A stretch of DNA of 64,000 nt from Glandiceps talaboti (lineage: Eukaryota > Hemichordata > Enteropneusta > Spengelidae), in assembly GCF_964340395.1 (NCBI RefSeq), contig NC_135571.1:11921440-11985439 (forward strand), in the 5' to 3' direction. Each line of letters opens with the position of its first letter. Within the stretch, counting starts at the first letter, position 1. Below are positions 21,301 through 33,225 of this stretch, in pieces. Both the position numbers and the translations under genes were made by a program. The notes under the pieces were generated by a model. That model saw nothing but the letters and a program-made list of their open reading frames with translations. It was not told where the DNA came from and did no database searches.

Positions 21301-23597
21301 ACATTATGAGGTGTCTAATATTTATTAAAAGATAGATAAAAACTTTGAACTTAATTTCTCTAAATATAGAATTAGTCTCACTGCCTTGAGCTAAAGAATT
21401 GGCAGGAGTAACAAACAAAATTATACCACACTTTAGTACTTTCTCAACAAGGCTCATGGTTTTAAATACACAAAACATGGAGAGGTTTCAACTCAGAACT
21501 AAATGCTACAATTTTTTTTCAGTCCGCCATAGTTCGGAAAAAAACCACATGAAACTTTTAATATACTGCCAGAGATAAGGCTACTAATAACTCAGTACTG
21601 GTATATGTATCATTGGGCTAACAATAAAGTAGTTCCAAAAATCATCACACACATATATGGTACACGCCAAATTGGGTGAATTCGAACAAAAACATGGGTT
21701 TCAAACTGTTATCATTCCATATCACGACAACTCGTGTCTGCGTGTCTGTTTTTGTTGTAAAGTGGAATTGTTATTATTATATTGTTTTTAAAAGCCATCT
21801 TGTAAAGGCTCACTGCACATGAATACCGCAGGTGTGTCAAAATGTGTGATTAAATTTTTATATAATTATTAGCGTAAAGCAGGCATGAACATTTACACAT
21901 CCCAAAGGATAATTAATTAACTAATTCAATTATTGAATTAGCTCCAGGTACAAGCTGGACACGATTGACCTGGCTAAGAGCTTTGTCATATGATAAATAG
22001 AGGGTTAGTGTGCTACTGTAGATCTGTGCTGGGGGTAATATTTGTAAAGTGCTTTTAGGAATAATCTTTGCATCCCCACCCCCAACCCTATCACCACCCT
22101 CACCCCAAAACCCAACCACCCCACCCAATAACTTGGGCAACGATAGCAGTGAGAAAAAATAGTGTGAACAGATATTCATGAGAATACCCTTTGCCATATT
22201 TGGGCAAATCATGCCGGGTGTGATACAGACAAGTATTGGCAATGCATTAGTTGGATGTGTGACTGTGCTCTCTTGATTAAATTCCATTGGAAGCAATGCT
22301 GGGCATGGTAAATCATTGTATATAGTAATTGTTTGAATTTCTTCGTCATAGATGTTTCAGCACGATTTCTGAGGTCAACTACTCAAATATTCACTGATCA
22401 CACCACCGCTCGTACAGACTGTGAGGGTCAAGGCCTAGTACTTGTGAAAGACACAGACATTGTCAAACATCAAAAGATTGCAGCCTATATAATTGGTATC
22501 TCTTATAAATCAAGTTGGCTTGATGCACAATTTGATAGTGGTACTAGCACTGTAACTACAAATGATGGACAAATTCTGACCTATACTCCTTTTGATGTCG
22601 ACTTCGGCGAACCAAATGGTGACGGACCTTGTTTATACATGACGTAAGTAGAACTTACTATAGTCCCATTGATATGCAAATAAGAAGTACTTCCATGATG
22701 AGGAGCTCTGTGGAGGATGGGCTTGGAGTGAAATTTTACACTCAATTTTTCACCTTAGAGGATTTTTACTGTCACAAAACTGTTTTTTTCTTTATTAATA
22801 TGGTAAAATAAATGTAACAAGCTAAACAATTTAATATGTACTGTAATACAATGTCCAATTATTTGTGCACTTTCAATGCATAGTTTGAGCCTTTTAAACT
22901 ATCAAAATCTTGGAGTGTTTTTATGGGTTTTATTATGCACCAATGTACTCTACACTAGAACACATCAAAGCTGACAAAACAGAATGTTTAGCATATATAT
23001 AACAAAGATTGTAACATTCTATGATTTTAGATATTAACATCTCAACTGACAGTTCCCTGAAGCTGCAGTGAGTACAAAGAAATGTTTCTGTTTAAATTTC
23101 TGTAGATGTGTATTGGAGAGTGGAGCATGTGTGTGGAGTGATAGTGACTGTTTAAGTTGGAGAGAATATATATGTGAAGCTGTGGGTAAGTTTGATATGA
23201 CACTAGAACTATCCATCACAGGGTGCTCAGACTCATTTAGTTCTGTTTACAAATATAAACAAAACAAAATAAACATACAAGTAAACAAACAAACAAATAA
23301 ACAAGTAAACAAACAAACAAACAAACAAACAAAATAAACTGACAAATGAGTAGATACATACATGAGTAAACGACAACAAACCAATGAACAACCAAACACT
23401 GCCCCCCCCCCAGGGGGTTGGTTTGTTGTCGTTTACTCATGTATGTATCTACTCATTTGTCAGTTTATTTTGTTTATTTGTTTGTTTGTTTGTTTACTTG
23501 TTTATTTGTTTGTTTGTTTATTTTGTTTTGTTTATATTTGTAAACAGAACTAAATGAGCCTGAGCACCCTGTGCTATCCATGTACAAGTTATTTATT

Positions 23598-23669
<72 letters not shown>

Positions 23670-24275
23670 GTATATATATGTGTGTGTGTGTGTGTGTGTA
23701 TAGATGTAATCTGATGTTTCAAATAAAAATTCTTTATGAAGGTATTAATAGGCAAGACATATTAGGTAAACACCTGAATATATCTGAATGTTATGGAACA
23801 GAACGACAACCGCGCATGACTAACAGTTATACGTGTGAAAATATCTAATATTCGCATGCACCAAATAGAATCCAATAGAACACGCCTGAAATTTAAAAAA
23901 AAACAAAAAACGATTAGACTGGGAATGATGTAAATAATCTATTAATTCCAAGGGGTTCCTGCGTTCCGAGACGGAAAATGATTTCCTCTTCCTTCAACCT
24001 CAATAGTTTATCATTGCCACATATATAAATCACTCGTCAGGAGTTGTTGATGTACTGAACATCAACATCTCCTGACGAGATTTACTCACAAAACAGGCTT
24101 GTAGAGACGAAAAACTCGACTTGATTTTCTTCTACCCTCAACATATACTCCGCTGTGCATGCAGACATATCGAGCACTGTACTACGGACAAATCTTACCA
24201 CTGACTTCCTATATATATATAACGCTCTGCCACTGCGGTATAGAGCACTGTCTTAGCAGATTGATACTCACCGAG

Positions 24276-24339
<64 letters not shown>

Positions 24340-24727
24340 TCTCACAAGTACTATTCTATAAGTATTAAACTATTGTATTCTACTGAATAAATATACTTAT
24401 ATAGGGATATAATATATTGTGTGCATATCTTTATATAACATAGTGATATTTCTGTTCATTGTTTCTGTCTATTGTCTCACAATCTCTTCCAAACAGACAC
24501 AGCTACAGTGACTTTGACATGCCCATCGAATCACACCAAATACATCATGGGTACATCTGGTCCAGTGTCCTTCAACGACTTTACATCTACAGGAGTAACC
24601 ATGGAACCACTATGCTATCCATTCTCCGGTACTAACTTTAACCTTGGATCGAGCACTATTGTTTGTGCAGTCTCAGATAGCAATGGTAATACTGCAGCAT
24701 GTACTTTTGTGTTGACAGTGATACAAG
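17736..24727 (+). CDS. Secreted/membrane protein N-terminus: signal peptide, C-type lectin domain, HYR domain
   Basis: Four exons with consensus borders and matching phases: 17736-17814 (Met plus a hydrophobic signal peptide, LLLGILVQS), 22352-22643, 23106-23185 and 24497-24727. Exons 2-3 form a C-type lectin domain: DCEGQGLVLVKD, then GEPNGDGPCLYM (the EPN triplet typical of calcium/mannose-type sites), then WSDSDCLSW and YICE at its end. Exon 4 is a HYR domain (TVTLTCPSN, GSSTIVCAVSDSNGN, ACTFVLTV), an extracellular Ig-like module. The last exon ends in phase 1, so the protein continues. Four more exons on this strand at 60766-63908 fit in phase, so this is probably the front of a long extracellular receptor. 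Lectin-first architecture occurs in PKD1-like/sperm REJ proteins, but that identity is inference. The first intron is 4.5 kb. Confidence 0.85.
17815..22351. other. First intron of the lectin/HYR gene; no nested gene supported
   Basis: It contains a (TTTG)n tract (17863-17955), a (GT)n tract (18342-18391), a decayed repeat rich in GGTCTAAAA phrases (about 18520-18740), and diverged copies of a repeat with ATGCAAATGAGGGGTACTT-type sequence (about 20860-21010, with a relative at about 22672-22815). A 142-codon ORF at 19463-19891 has no recognisable domain or splice context and is not annotated as a gene. Confidence 0.55.
23213..23578. mobile_element. Long inverted repeat with about 165-bp arms
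   Basis: The left arm (about 23213-23391) and right arm (about 23415-23578) are close reverse complements, from GGGTGCTCAG / CTGAGCACCC at the outside to AACGACAACAAACCAA / TTGGTTTGTTGTCGTTT at the centre, with a poly-C/G core near 23401-23416. The arms are largely AAAC/GTTT repeats with unique ends. It lies in the intron between the lectin exon (ends 23185) and the HYR exon (starts 24497), and would form a long RNA hairpin when transcribed. Confidence 0.85.
23597..23700 (+). repeat. (CA)n, (TATATG)n, (TG)n compound microsatellite
   Basis: About 66 bp of CA dinucleotides, then ATATATATG units, then (TG)n. The tract follows the long inverted repeat directly, and the CA/TG ends are themselves complementary. 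Confidence 0.95.
23940..24340 (+). mobile_element. Possible Penelope-like/retrozyme fragment with a hammerhead-like core and (AT)n tail
   Basis: An inverted repeat of 21-bp arms (24033-24053 and 24059-24079, one mismatch) ends in CTCCTGACGAG. It is followed about 28 nt later by GACGAAAAACTC. CUGANGA followed by GAAA is the conserved core of hammerhead ribozymes, which are known in Penelope-like retroelements. Downstream sequence leads into the phrase GATTGATACTCACCGAGTTA and (AT)n, as at 1504. No reverse transcriptase is visible. Stem II between the two core boxes is not convincing, so the ribozyme call is tentative. Confidence 0.3.
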
Positions 24728-25074
24728 GTAAGTGTGTTTATTGCCTTCAAGCTCCTACACAGTGCGTGTTACCAGAAGCACTTATCTCCCTACATCAATG
24801 TCTAATTCTGGCCAACTGCTTAAAATAATACTTCCATCAGTGAGGTATGTAAGGGTCACAAAATTAAAAGTACTCATCGCTCACATACCTCCTCCATCAG
24901 TAGTGGCCACCTTGGCTTTCTCAATGCAGTCAACAAATAAAAGCATAAACATGCACATTGTATTATTGTTAGATAATTAATTCCATCTTTATTGCATATT
25001 ACAACATGCCATAGCAAGCATGGTAAAGCATAGTATACAATAACATACAGAAATCAAGTGAATACAATACGTAA

Positions 25075-25360
25075 TAGTCAACGAGTTTGGGAGGGTTATG
25101 TGCCAATAAACAAGGGGGCGTAGCCCCGAGTTTTTGGCACATTACCCTACCGAATGAGTTGTCTATCTTACTTATACTAGGGCATGATTGGCTCAAATGG
25201 ATCTTTTTCAAACTTTTGTGTAATTTGTTGCATGCAAATTGAGTGCTGAGTGTAATATGGGTCACACCCATGAGAAAGAGTGGGTTATGGCTCCATATAA
25301 CCAACCGAAATCAAGGCCTCTGATTGGCCAAGTCGGTCTAGTCATAGTATAAAGTCATTT
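25075..25360 (+). mobile_element. Dispersed repeat family (copy B)
   Basis: Same family and orientation as 5555-5900 and 33226-33510, with GGAGGGTTATGTGCCA, TGGCACATTACCCTACC and TGGCTCCATATAACCAACC. It belongs to the TRIM copy-1 duplication unit. Confidence 0.7.
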
Positions 25361-26672
25361 AGCCAACTGCTGGAGGACTGTTTACATCAACAAGAAATTT
25401 TCCGCGAGGAAGTTTAGTTTATCATCATCAGAGGTCAAAATATGCAAAAATTTACTTTTGTCATTTAAGGAATTACAGTTTTATATTGTCCTGATGATAG
25501 TTTCCACATCCACTATTTCTTTCGAGAGTTCACTATTTTCACGATTTTTTTTCTTGAATACATATTTAAAAAAAGTTTAGGGCCGGCATGAAAAACTAGA
25601 TGGGGGTCAGGTAACTGGAAGCAGACAGCTTCTTTTTTTTCATTATTGAGATTTTGATAAGTTGATAAAAATTTATTTCTAATGTGAGATATATATAAGT
25701 GCTGGATTTCTGGTCTACAGTAATTTATTGTGTTTACAATCATGTTTTTACATTACATCGATCGTAGTGGTGTAACCACTACAGTTGTCATCATGGTTTA
25801 CATGATATAAAACATGTGATGTCGCACCTGTGGGGGGGGTTGCCCTAAAAGAGTGAATTATTTATATATAGGTAATACTTAATATGAAGTAAGGAAACGT
25901 TATGCTTTCAGTGATATATGTATTTCTTGGTTACTATGGTGATACCTAAGTAAGTTTCTGAGTAATATAATTAATTCTTCATTTAAAATAAGGAAATGCT
26001 ATACTTTCAGTGATATAAATTTCTAGGTTACTATGGTGATAGCTTAGTAGGTTTCTGAGTAATATAATTAATTCTTCATTTAAAATAAGGAAATGCTATA
26101 CTTTAAGTGATATAAATTTCTAGGTTACTATGGTGATAGCTTAGTAGGTTTCTGAGTAATATAACAAGTAATTCTTAATATGAAATAAGGAAACATACTT
26201 TCAGTGATATAAATGACTTGGTACTATGGTGATAGCTAAAGTTTCTGAGTAATATAACAAGTAATTCTTAATTTGAAATGAGGAAACATACTTTCAATGA
26301 TGCTATAAATGTATGGTTACTATGGTGATAGCTAAGTAGGTTTCTGAGTAATATAACAAATAATTCTTAATTTGAAATAAGGAAACATACTTTCAATGAT
26401 GCTATGAATGCCTTGGTTGCTATGGTGATAAGCTATGTAAGTTTCTGTGTAATAAGATTAACACAAGTAATTGTAATTACTATGAAAGTAGAATAATACA
26501 GAAAACATTTAGAAGTATCATGGTCTGTGAAGTACTGGTGATATAGTTAAATTATAACCATTGCACTGCTGAACACCAGTTGAATTCTGTTAGCATACAC
26601 ACAAGTTAATTACAACCCATTAACACTAAAGTAAAGTGTTTTCTGTATGTACCACAATCATTTATAGCTTCC

Positions 26673-26781
26673 ATATCAAGTGTAAAAGTATACTGTTTCA
26701 TTTGCTATTACCACATTAGAAAGGCCACATGCTAGGCTTGTAAATAAACCAATTGAAACAGTATACTTTTACACTTGATAT
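26673..26781. repeat. Perfect 28-bp inverted repeat
   Basis: Positions 26673-26700 and 26754-26781 are exact reverse complements with a 53-nt loop. In the homologous place of the next unit (about 34765-34875) the right arm remains but most of the left arm is lost, so the hairpin has decayed there. Confidence 0.75.
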
Positions 26782-27398
26782 GTGAATGCTATAAATTTGT
26801 GTAGCACATAGAGAAAGTGCTTCACTTCAGTGTTACTGGTTGTAATATGAATGCTATAAATGAGTGTAGCACAATGTGAAAGTGCTTTACTTCAGTGTTA
26901 CTTGTTGTATGTAGGTTTAATAATGTGATTCAAATTTGTGATTATATGTGGATACTAGAATTTTAACCAATACACACAACATACATGTATTTTTGATAAG
27001 CTAAGAGTTTTTGACTACAAACTGTCAGTTTTGTTCAATCTATGATAGAGGGCGCTGTTGATAAGCTGAGAGCTTTTGACTGCAAACTGTCAGTTTTGTT
27101 CACTCCGTGGTAGAGGGCGCTGTTGATAATCTTGAGAGCTTTTGACTGCAAACTGTCAGTTTTGTTCACTCCATGGTAGATGTAGATGCTGTTTATGATC
27201 ATTGGTTTTGAGAATCAAGAATTCCACAGCTGAATTCTACATCTGGTAGTCACTGTCAAAGTATTGGTACTACTGTATGCACACAATGTGAAACTGTTAA
27301 TGGTTCACAGGATCTTGTCATTTTCAGATAGTGGTGATGTCTACATGTTGACTCAGGTGTTCAAGTTAAGTGTCAGCTGGGTATAATGGTATAGATAC

Positions 27399-27404
27399 TT
27401 TATT
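27399..27404 (-). terminator. Likely poly(A) signal of TRIM copy 1
   Basis: On the minus strand AATAAA lies about 350 nt past the stop, within a conserved CTACTGAATAAA context. Copy 2 (35610-35615) and copy 4 (51185-51190) keep it. Copy 3 has AATGAA (43020-43025). Inferred from conservation and motif only. Confidence 0.45.
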
Positions 27405-27750
27405 CAGTAGCAGTTGAAATAGTGATTGTACAATGGAAATAACAATTTTGGATTAATTTAATTCGACCTGGTTTGGCAGTTTAATGAAGGAGTTGCCATG
27501 GCTATTGAGTTCCATAGACTCTTGGAGACTGATATGTTCATTTATAGTCATCAGGAAACTAAGTTTCTTCCATTGTTATCATTGTGGTCACTGTATATAT
27601 TTATATTGGCTACAGTTTGACAACATTTAGGAATGAAGTATCTCAATAATCCTCTAAGTCTTAGAGTGAGGTTATTACAAAATATTGTTTCTGGCAATGT
27701 TCATCACATACAGATGAGATTGATGTTGACATTATGGTTTAATTCTTTCT

Positions 27751-30102
27751 TCATTGAGTGAAGACCTTCAGACAGTCACTTTTATAGTCTGCTACAACAA
27801 CTTTGACAGGCCAGTCATCAGTTACTGCCACAGAACATGGTGACACCAATCCATCTTCTTCACTATCAATACGACATATGAATTCACCCTTCTTGTCAAA
27901 TTTCTGTACTCTCTTATTGCATTGTTCTGCAATGTACAGAAATTCATCCTTGTCTACAGCCACAGATTCTGGTGCATATAGGTCACCATCTTCTTCCCCA
28001 TAGTTACCAAACAGATAAAGGAATTGACAATCTTGATTGAAGACCTGTATACGATTGTTGTTGATGTCTGGTACATACAGTCTTCCTTGTCTGCTGACAC
28101 AAAGACATACAGGTCCATTGAATTGAGCTGGTACAGTTCCATAGCTGCCTACTGTAGTGATGTATTTACCATTCTGGGTGTATTTACAGATACAGTGAGT
28201 TGTCTTGTCAGTGTCATCACCTTCACCATCATAGTCAGTCACATAAACAGCACCATCTACAGGACTGATTGCTATACACCGTGGATACTTCATTTCTTTC
28301 TGTCCAAAGCATCTGATAAGGTTTCCATCCTTGTCACTTACAACTATCTGCTTATTACCCAAATCTGTCATGAAATAATTTCCATCATCTGACACTGCTA
28401 CATCCCATGGTATGAAGGCATTCTTAAACTGAGTGAATGTAATAAATCTAACATGATTTCCATCTCTATCTATGACTTGTATCCTATTATTCCAACTATC
28501 AGCAACAACAAATTGTCTTCTTTTGTTCATGATAACACCAGATGGCCCATAAAAGCATCCTTTCCTACTACCAGACTTCCCCAGTGTCTTCACCAATCTT
28601 TTGGTGACAGGAATACTGAAAGGTGATCCTTGTATTAGTTGATCTCCAATTGCCATGGTAACTTGATGTCTACCTTCCATTCCTCCTCTGACAGTGAACA
28701 CTAGTGTACCATCTCTGTTGTCAGTTACTTTGACATCTTCTCTTGTTCCATCTGGTTTTCTCATCTCAACCTTCACAGCTGGTGTTGGTATGACTTGTCT
28801 TCCCTGGCTGTCTTTGGTTCTGATCACTATGTCACCTGACTCTCCTTCTAGTAGCTTTGATGGAAGTTTGTCAACAGTACACTTGGAGGCACATATCTCG
28901 GACATTGTTGTTTTCACTCTACCAGTATCACTGTGATAACCACTTGACCTTTGACCCATGTAGGAGCCTACCACATTTCTGGTGTCAGTTGCCATGTCAC
29001 TTTTCTCTGTCTTTCTGCACAGCAATCCCAGCATGCCCTGTCCTGGAACCTCTGTACCTGGCTTAAATTCAATTACTTCTGGTTTAATGTTTGGGTTTGT
29101 TTCCATGGTGATAAGGGCTTCAATATGCTGCACTGTTTGCTGTTTATTGGTGATCAGCTGAGCAGCACTCCCATGATGCATCAGTGCTTCTAGATAACCA
29201 CATGTACTTGAAATGTTGCCATGTTTCATTTCCCATTCATCTATTTGGACTTCAGCAGTTTTTACTTTCTGTCCATACTCTGACTTCAACTCCTCTACCA
29301 ATCTCTTCTCTTCCTTCCTTATTTTCTGTACCATCTCTTCTGCTTTCTTTCTCACCTTCTTTTCTTCTTCCTGACACCGTACCTGTAGTTGGTTTCTGGT
29401 CTGTTTGACTTCTGATCTACATCTTTCAGTTTCCTTTTCTTTCTTTCTCAGCTTTGTCAACATGTCCTTCAACTGTATGATGTACTTATCTGCTGCCTCT
29501 TTGAGTTCTTTGTGGACATGTTTCTCACTGCGATGTTTAATCATGGCACAGTCAGTACACATAGTGACTTGACAGCTCTCACAGAAGTATTTGACTTCAT
29601 TCTCTGGGTGAACATTGCAGTAGACTTTTTGTGGTAGTAAACGACTAGTAGACCTTCCTTCTTTATACTCTTCTACTGTAATAATGGTATGATTTCTAGT
29701 CACTTTAGCTCTTCTATGGGCCTTAGTACATGAATGACAAAAATTTATATTACAATCTACACACCTGTTTGTTGCTGTGTTTTCATCACATCCTTCACAA
29801 AGCCCTGGTTCTGATACATCAGTTGGATGACACCTCCCTACTATGTCAAGCAGTGAGTTCATGAAGAAGTTGGCTTTAAGTCCAGGAACACCATTTTGAG
29901 GTAATTCACAGGGTGTATCACAGACCAAGCACTGCAACCTGCCTTTTCTTTCAACAATCTTGATCAGACATTCTTGACAAAATGTATGATCACATGGTAG
30001 TACTTTAGGATTCTGGTACTCCTCTAAACAGATTGTACAGGAAAGGTAATCATCTCCAAGTTCTTTTAGAAATGTTTCCAAATCTGGAATCGCAGTCGCC
30101 AT
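27751..30102 (-). CDS. TRIM-NHL protein, copy 1 (intact, single exon)
   Basis: A RING-type E3 ubiquitin ligase of the TRIM2/TRIM3/TRIM71 architecture. Numbered from the Met of MATAIPD: RING C3HC4 at C22, C25, C37, H39, C42, C45, C58, C61; B-box 1 at about 102-140; B-box 2 at about 160-200 (C162, H165, C174, C177, C182, C185, H190); Lys/Glu-rich coiled coil at about 200-290; filamin-type Ig at about 407-500 (DNRDGTLVFTV, GSPFSIPV); and NHL repeats from about 512 to the end (GVIMNKRRQFVVAD, NNRIQVID, INNNRIQVF, NKRVQKF). It ends KSDCLKVFTQ. An in-frame Met three codons upstream (30111) is possible, but MATAIPD is shared by every copy. Two B-boxes favour a TRIM71-like layout; orthology is not claimed. 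Intronless. Confidence 0.93.
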   Translation of the reverse strand: MATAIPDLETFLKELGDDYLSCTICLEEYQNPKVLPCDHTFCQECLIKIVERKGRLQCLVCDTPCELPQNGVPGLKANFFMNSLLDIVGRCHPTDVSEPGLCEGCDENTATNRCVDCNINFCHSCTKAHRRAKVTRNHTIITVEEYKEGRSTSRLLPQKVYCNVHPENEVKYFCESCQVTMCTDCAMIKHRSEKHVHKELKEAADKYIIQLKDMLTKLRKKEKETERCRSEVKQTRNQLQVRCQEEEKKVRKKAEEMVQKIRKEEKRLVEELKSEYGQKVKTAEVQIDEWEMKHGNISSTCGYLEALMHHGSAAQLITNKQQTVQHIEALITMETNPNIKPEVIEFKPGTEVPGQGMLGLLCRKTEKSDMATDTRNVVGSYMGQRSSGYHSDTGRVKTTMSEICASKCTVDKLPSKLLEGESGDIVIRTKDSQGRQVIPTPAVKVEMRKPDGTREDVKVTDNRDGTLVFTVRGGMEGRHQVTMAIGDQLIQGSPFSIPVTKRLVKTLGKSGSRKGCFYGPSGVIMNKRRQFVVADSWNNRIQVIDRDGNHVRFITFTQFKNAFIPWDVAVSDDGNYFMTDLGNKQIVVSDKDGNLIRCFGQKEMKYPRCIAISPVDGAVYVTDYDGEGDDTDKTTHCICKYTQNGKYITTVGSYGTVPAQFNGPVCLCVSRQGRLYVPDINNNRIQVFNQDCQFLYLFGNYGEEDGDLYAPESVAVDKDEFLYIAEQCNKRVQKFDKKGEFICRIDSEEDGLVSPCSVAVTDDWPVKVVVADYKSDCLKVFTQ

Positions 30103-31742
30103 GTTGGTCAATGGTATGTAAAACTATAAATCTTAGTAGAAACTTCTCAGAGAACTGTCTAACTTGTGAGTATTTTACAGCTGTAATCACAGCTACTTTG
30201 TATTGTTTAGTGTGTTGCCATGGTTCCCTGATGAAACTTCAAACACTTAAAGGCTCCTGTGAGAGTTAACTAAAATGTCAATCATTAATTCATTCAACTG
30301 GACGTGACAAAAGTGACATAGTTTGGTAGTCTGAATGTTATTGTGTACAAAAGTCAAATAATTCATTTACTAAATCATTTATTAGTGTGCCTGGTCTTGT
30401 AAATACATAAATATGCACTCATTTCTTTACCTGCATGTACGGACTAAGACTAATACACTATATAGAATAATGAGTTATCATAAAAAGATTAATTCATTCA
30501 ACTAAATCATGATTTATATTGTACCTAGTCTTGTACGTAATTACATAGTACATGACTTTGTATTTAGTCAAGTTATTTTACATACTCCATCTATATTGTG
30601 TCTGAACTATTGGTCAAAATATTCACTTGTTCTTTTAGCTGTATGCATTTAGACTTAGACCAGTAAATATTCAGATTAGAATAATGAGAAATATTACAAA
30701 AAGATTTTGACCTGCATTCAACTATTAAAAAAATAATGATTTGTATATTCATGTAACTTGTATGTTTGTGCAGACTATAACCAGACTTGCATTAATAATT
30801 GAACATTTTATGATATTGGTTCACCAACATAAAGTCTCCTGTGACAGGTCAAAGGGCATGCATTGTTTACTGTACACTCTGAGCACTGTGAAAGTTTTGT
30901 CATAGTTTAGTTGACAAGGTAAAGTCAGTGGCTGTAAAAAAAGTCAAGTAGTTCTATCAGCTAAATATTTGGATTGTGTCTACAGTAATTTACTACAAAA
31001 CAAGATGACCATACAGTTTCAATTAGGCAAAGCAACACATGAAAAGTTATAGATGATAAACTTCCTCTTGGAAAATTTCTTGATTATACAGTAAACAGTC
31101 CCCTAGCAGTTGGTTAAAAGATTGTACTGTATTCACTTCATTTCTGTATGTTAATCTTTGTATGCTATAGCCAGACTTGCAGTTATAATTGCCCTGTATA
31201 ATTGAACATTTTATGATATTGGTTCACCACGAGTGTGAAGCTACCATCATATTTATATTCATCTTCACTTTCAAAAGTTGACCTCTACGATCAATGTGAA
31301 TATGATGATAGCTTACACATTCATCATCAGATTCGAAGTACTTCCGAATGGGTACGAACATGTGTTCAAAACATCACATATCCTTCATTGGCAGGTTGAA
31401 ATCATGTGATTGTAATTACTTTTCACTTGATTTGCCTGGATTTGCATGCTTTCTTCTTATATAAAAAACTGCCATATTGCTTGCTATGGTATGTTGTTAT
31501 ACAATGAAATATTCTACCTCACCATTCCAGAGGTACTACGGATTACGTGAGATAGCGTTTATGTACCCACAAGTCAATGCGTTAGTATTACCAATTGTCT
31601 ACATGTATCTGTGAACAGAAATAAACATTTTTAGGATTGAATCTGCCTTGTTTCATCTGACAGTGATGTTGATTTGTGTTCACAGAGATAAAATGTATCG
31701 TAATAGCACAACTGACTTGAGGTTCATAGTACAATTGGCCTG

Positions 31743-31957
31743 GTGTATGTATGTGTGTGTGTATGTATGTATGTATAAGTATGTGAGCATGTATGTATGT
31801 ATGTGTGTATGTATGTATAAGTATGTGAGCATGTATGTATGTATGTATGTATGTATGTATGTGTGTATGTACTATGTATGTATGTATGTATGTATGTATG
31901 TATTATGTATGTATGTATGTATGTGTATGTATGTATGTATGTATGTATGTATGTATT
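31743..31957 (+). repeat. (GTAT)n microsatellite
   Basis: TATG tetranucleotide tract. The same unique lead-in (GTTCATAGTACAATTGGC) precedes the tract at 59569, so the two loci are paralogous. Confidence 0.97.
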
Positions 31958-32600
31958 GAATTGAATTGAATTTATTTGGGTAAAAATTTATATAAGTACA
32001 TATTAAAATACAAGGATAAAAATCATCGAGTATAACACATAAAAGTATTTTTAACCAGATTTCAACTGAATGGCTTCTGTAAGGACAAAGTTTTGAGATT
32101 GTCGTTCCTACAGACAATTTATTGTTGGAATACAACAGAACATATGCAATAAGTTATTTTTTTCTCATTCATTGCTATTTGCCCATTGCTATTAGTGATC
32201 TCCTGGCTAACCACAACATGTAACGTGAAGCTTTATAGAACGTTGTAGCATAGCACTCATCGTAGAAAGAGTTTTAAAGGCCAAAAAAAATTGTTTCTGG
32301 TCAGTTAAAGTACCCTCTTCCCTCGTTATTTTTTTCGATAAGCCAATTCAGTCAGCAGATGAAAGGGAACACACAAAAGTAACTCTCCCTACATTAATTG
32401 CCACTTCAATGAAGACAACTGCAGAACTAATCATGAACTACCCCATGACATACACACTTGCTGTAAAGTACTAAATATAAAGAACAGTAACTGCAATGAT
32501 AAGTAGATTGATTAACATTTGTTGAGAATGTAAAAAAAAAAAAATCGCATTGTCGCACCACTTTAGACAACATTTCTTGATGAGAAACTATGTTTTCCTT

Positions 32601-32602
<2 letters not shown>

Positions 32603-32631
<29 letters not shown>

Positions 32632-32884
32632 GCATACATACATACATACATACATACACATACATACACATACATACATACATACATACGTACATGCATA
32701 CATACATACATACATACATATACATACGTACATACATACACACATACATACATACATACATACATACATACATACATACATACATACACACACATACATA
32801 CATACACACATACATACACACATACATACACACACACATACATACATACATACATACATACATACATACATACATACATACATG
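32603..32884 (+). repeat. (CATA)n microsatellite
   Basis: About 280 bp of CATA/CACA repeats in the opposite sense to the tract at 31743-31957. Together the two tracts would form an inverted pair separated by about 650 bp. Confidence 0.97.
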
Positions 32885-33225
32885 CAAATGTTAATCTCCC
32901 TACATCGATGTCTAATTCTGGCCTAATGTTAATCTTTCTCCATCAATGTCTAATTCGACTGGCCTACTGCCATCAGTGAGGTATGTAAGGGTCACATAAT
33001 TAACAAAATGCATGTAAAAGTGCTCATCGCTCACATACCTCCATCAGTAGTGGCCACTTTGGCTTTCTCAATGCTATCGACAAATAAAATCATAAACATG
33101 CACATTGTATTATTGTTAGATAATTAATTCCATCTTTATTGCATATTACAACATGCCATAGCAAGCATGGTAAAGCATAGTATACAATAACATACAGAAA
33201 TCAAGTGAATACAATACGTAATAGT

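Larger units (their letters stand above)
24728..27750. other. Flank 3' of TRIM copy 1; tandem repeats, duplicated at 32890-35958
   Basis: Sequence homologous to 32890-35958 starts only about 55 bp after the HYR exon. It includes the dispersed repeat at 25075-25360, an array of about 100-bp units with GGTTACTATGGTGATAGCT and TTTCTGAGTAATATAA (about 25880-26460), a 66-bp unit pair with TGAATGCTATAAAT (about 26785-26910), and three 65-bp units with GAGAGCTTTTGACT and TGTCAGTTTTGTTCA (about 27000-27180). No exon was recognised. Confidence 0.7.

Noticed and set aside
24999-25304. 101-codon minus ORF repeated at 33146-33451
   Set aside because: Lies within the dispersed repeat and duplicated flank; no domain. 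Conservation is explained by the duplication.
28024-29408. Plus-strand ORFs opposite TRIM copy 1 (and similar ones opposite copies 2-4)
   Set aside because: Antisense shadows that recur only because the TRIM coding sequence is duplicated.
32427-32979. ORFs of up to 150 codons over (CATA)n
   Set aside because: Microsatellite translation artefact.
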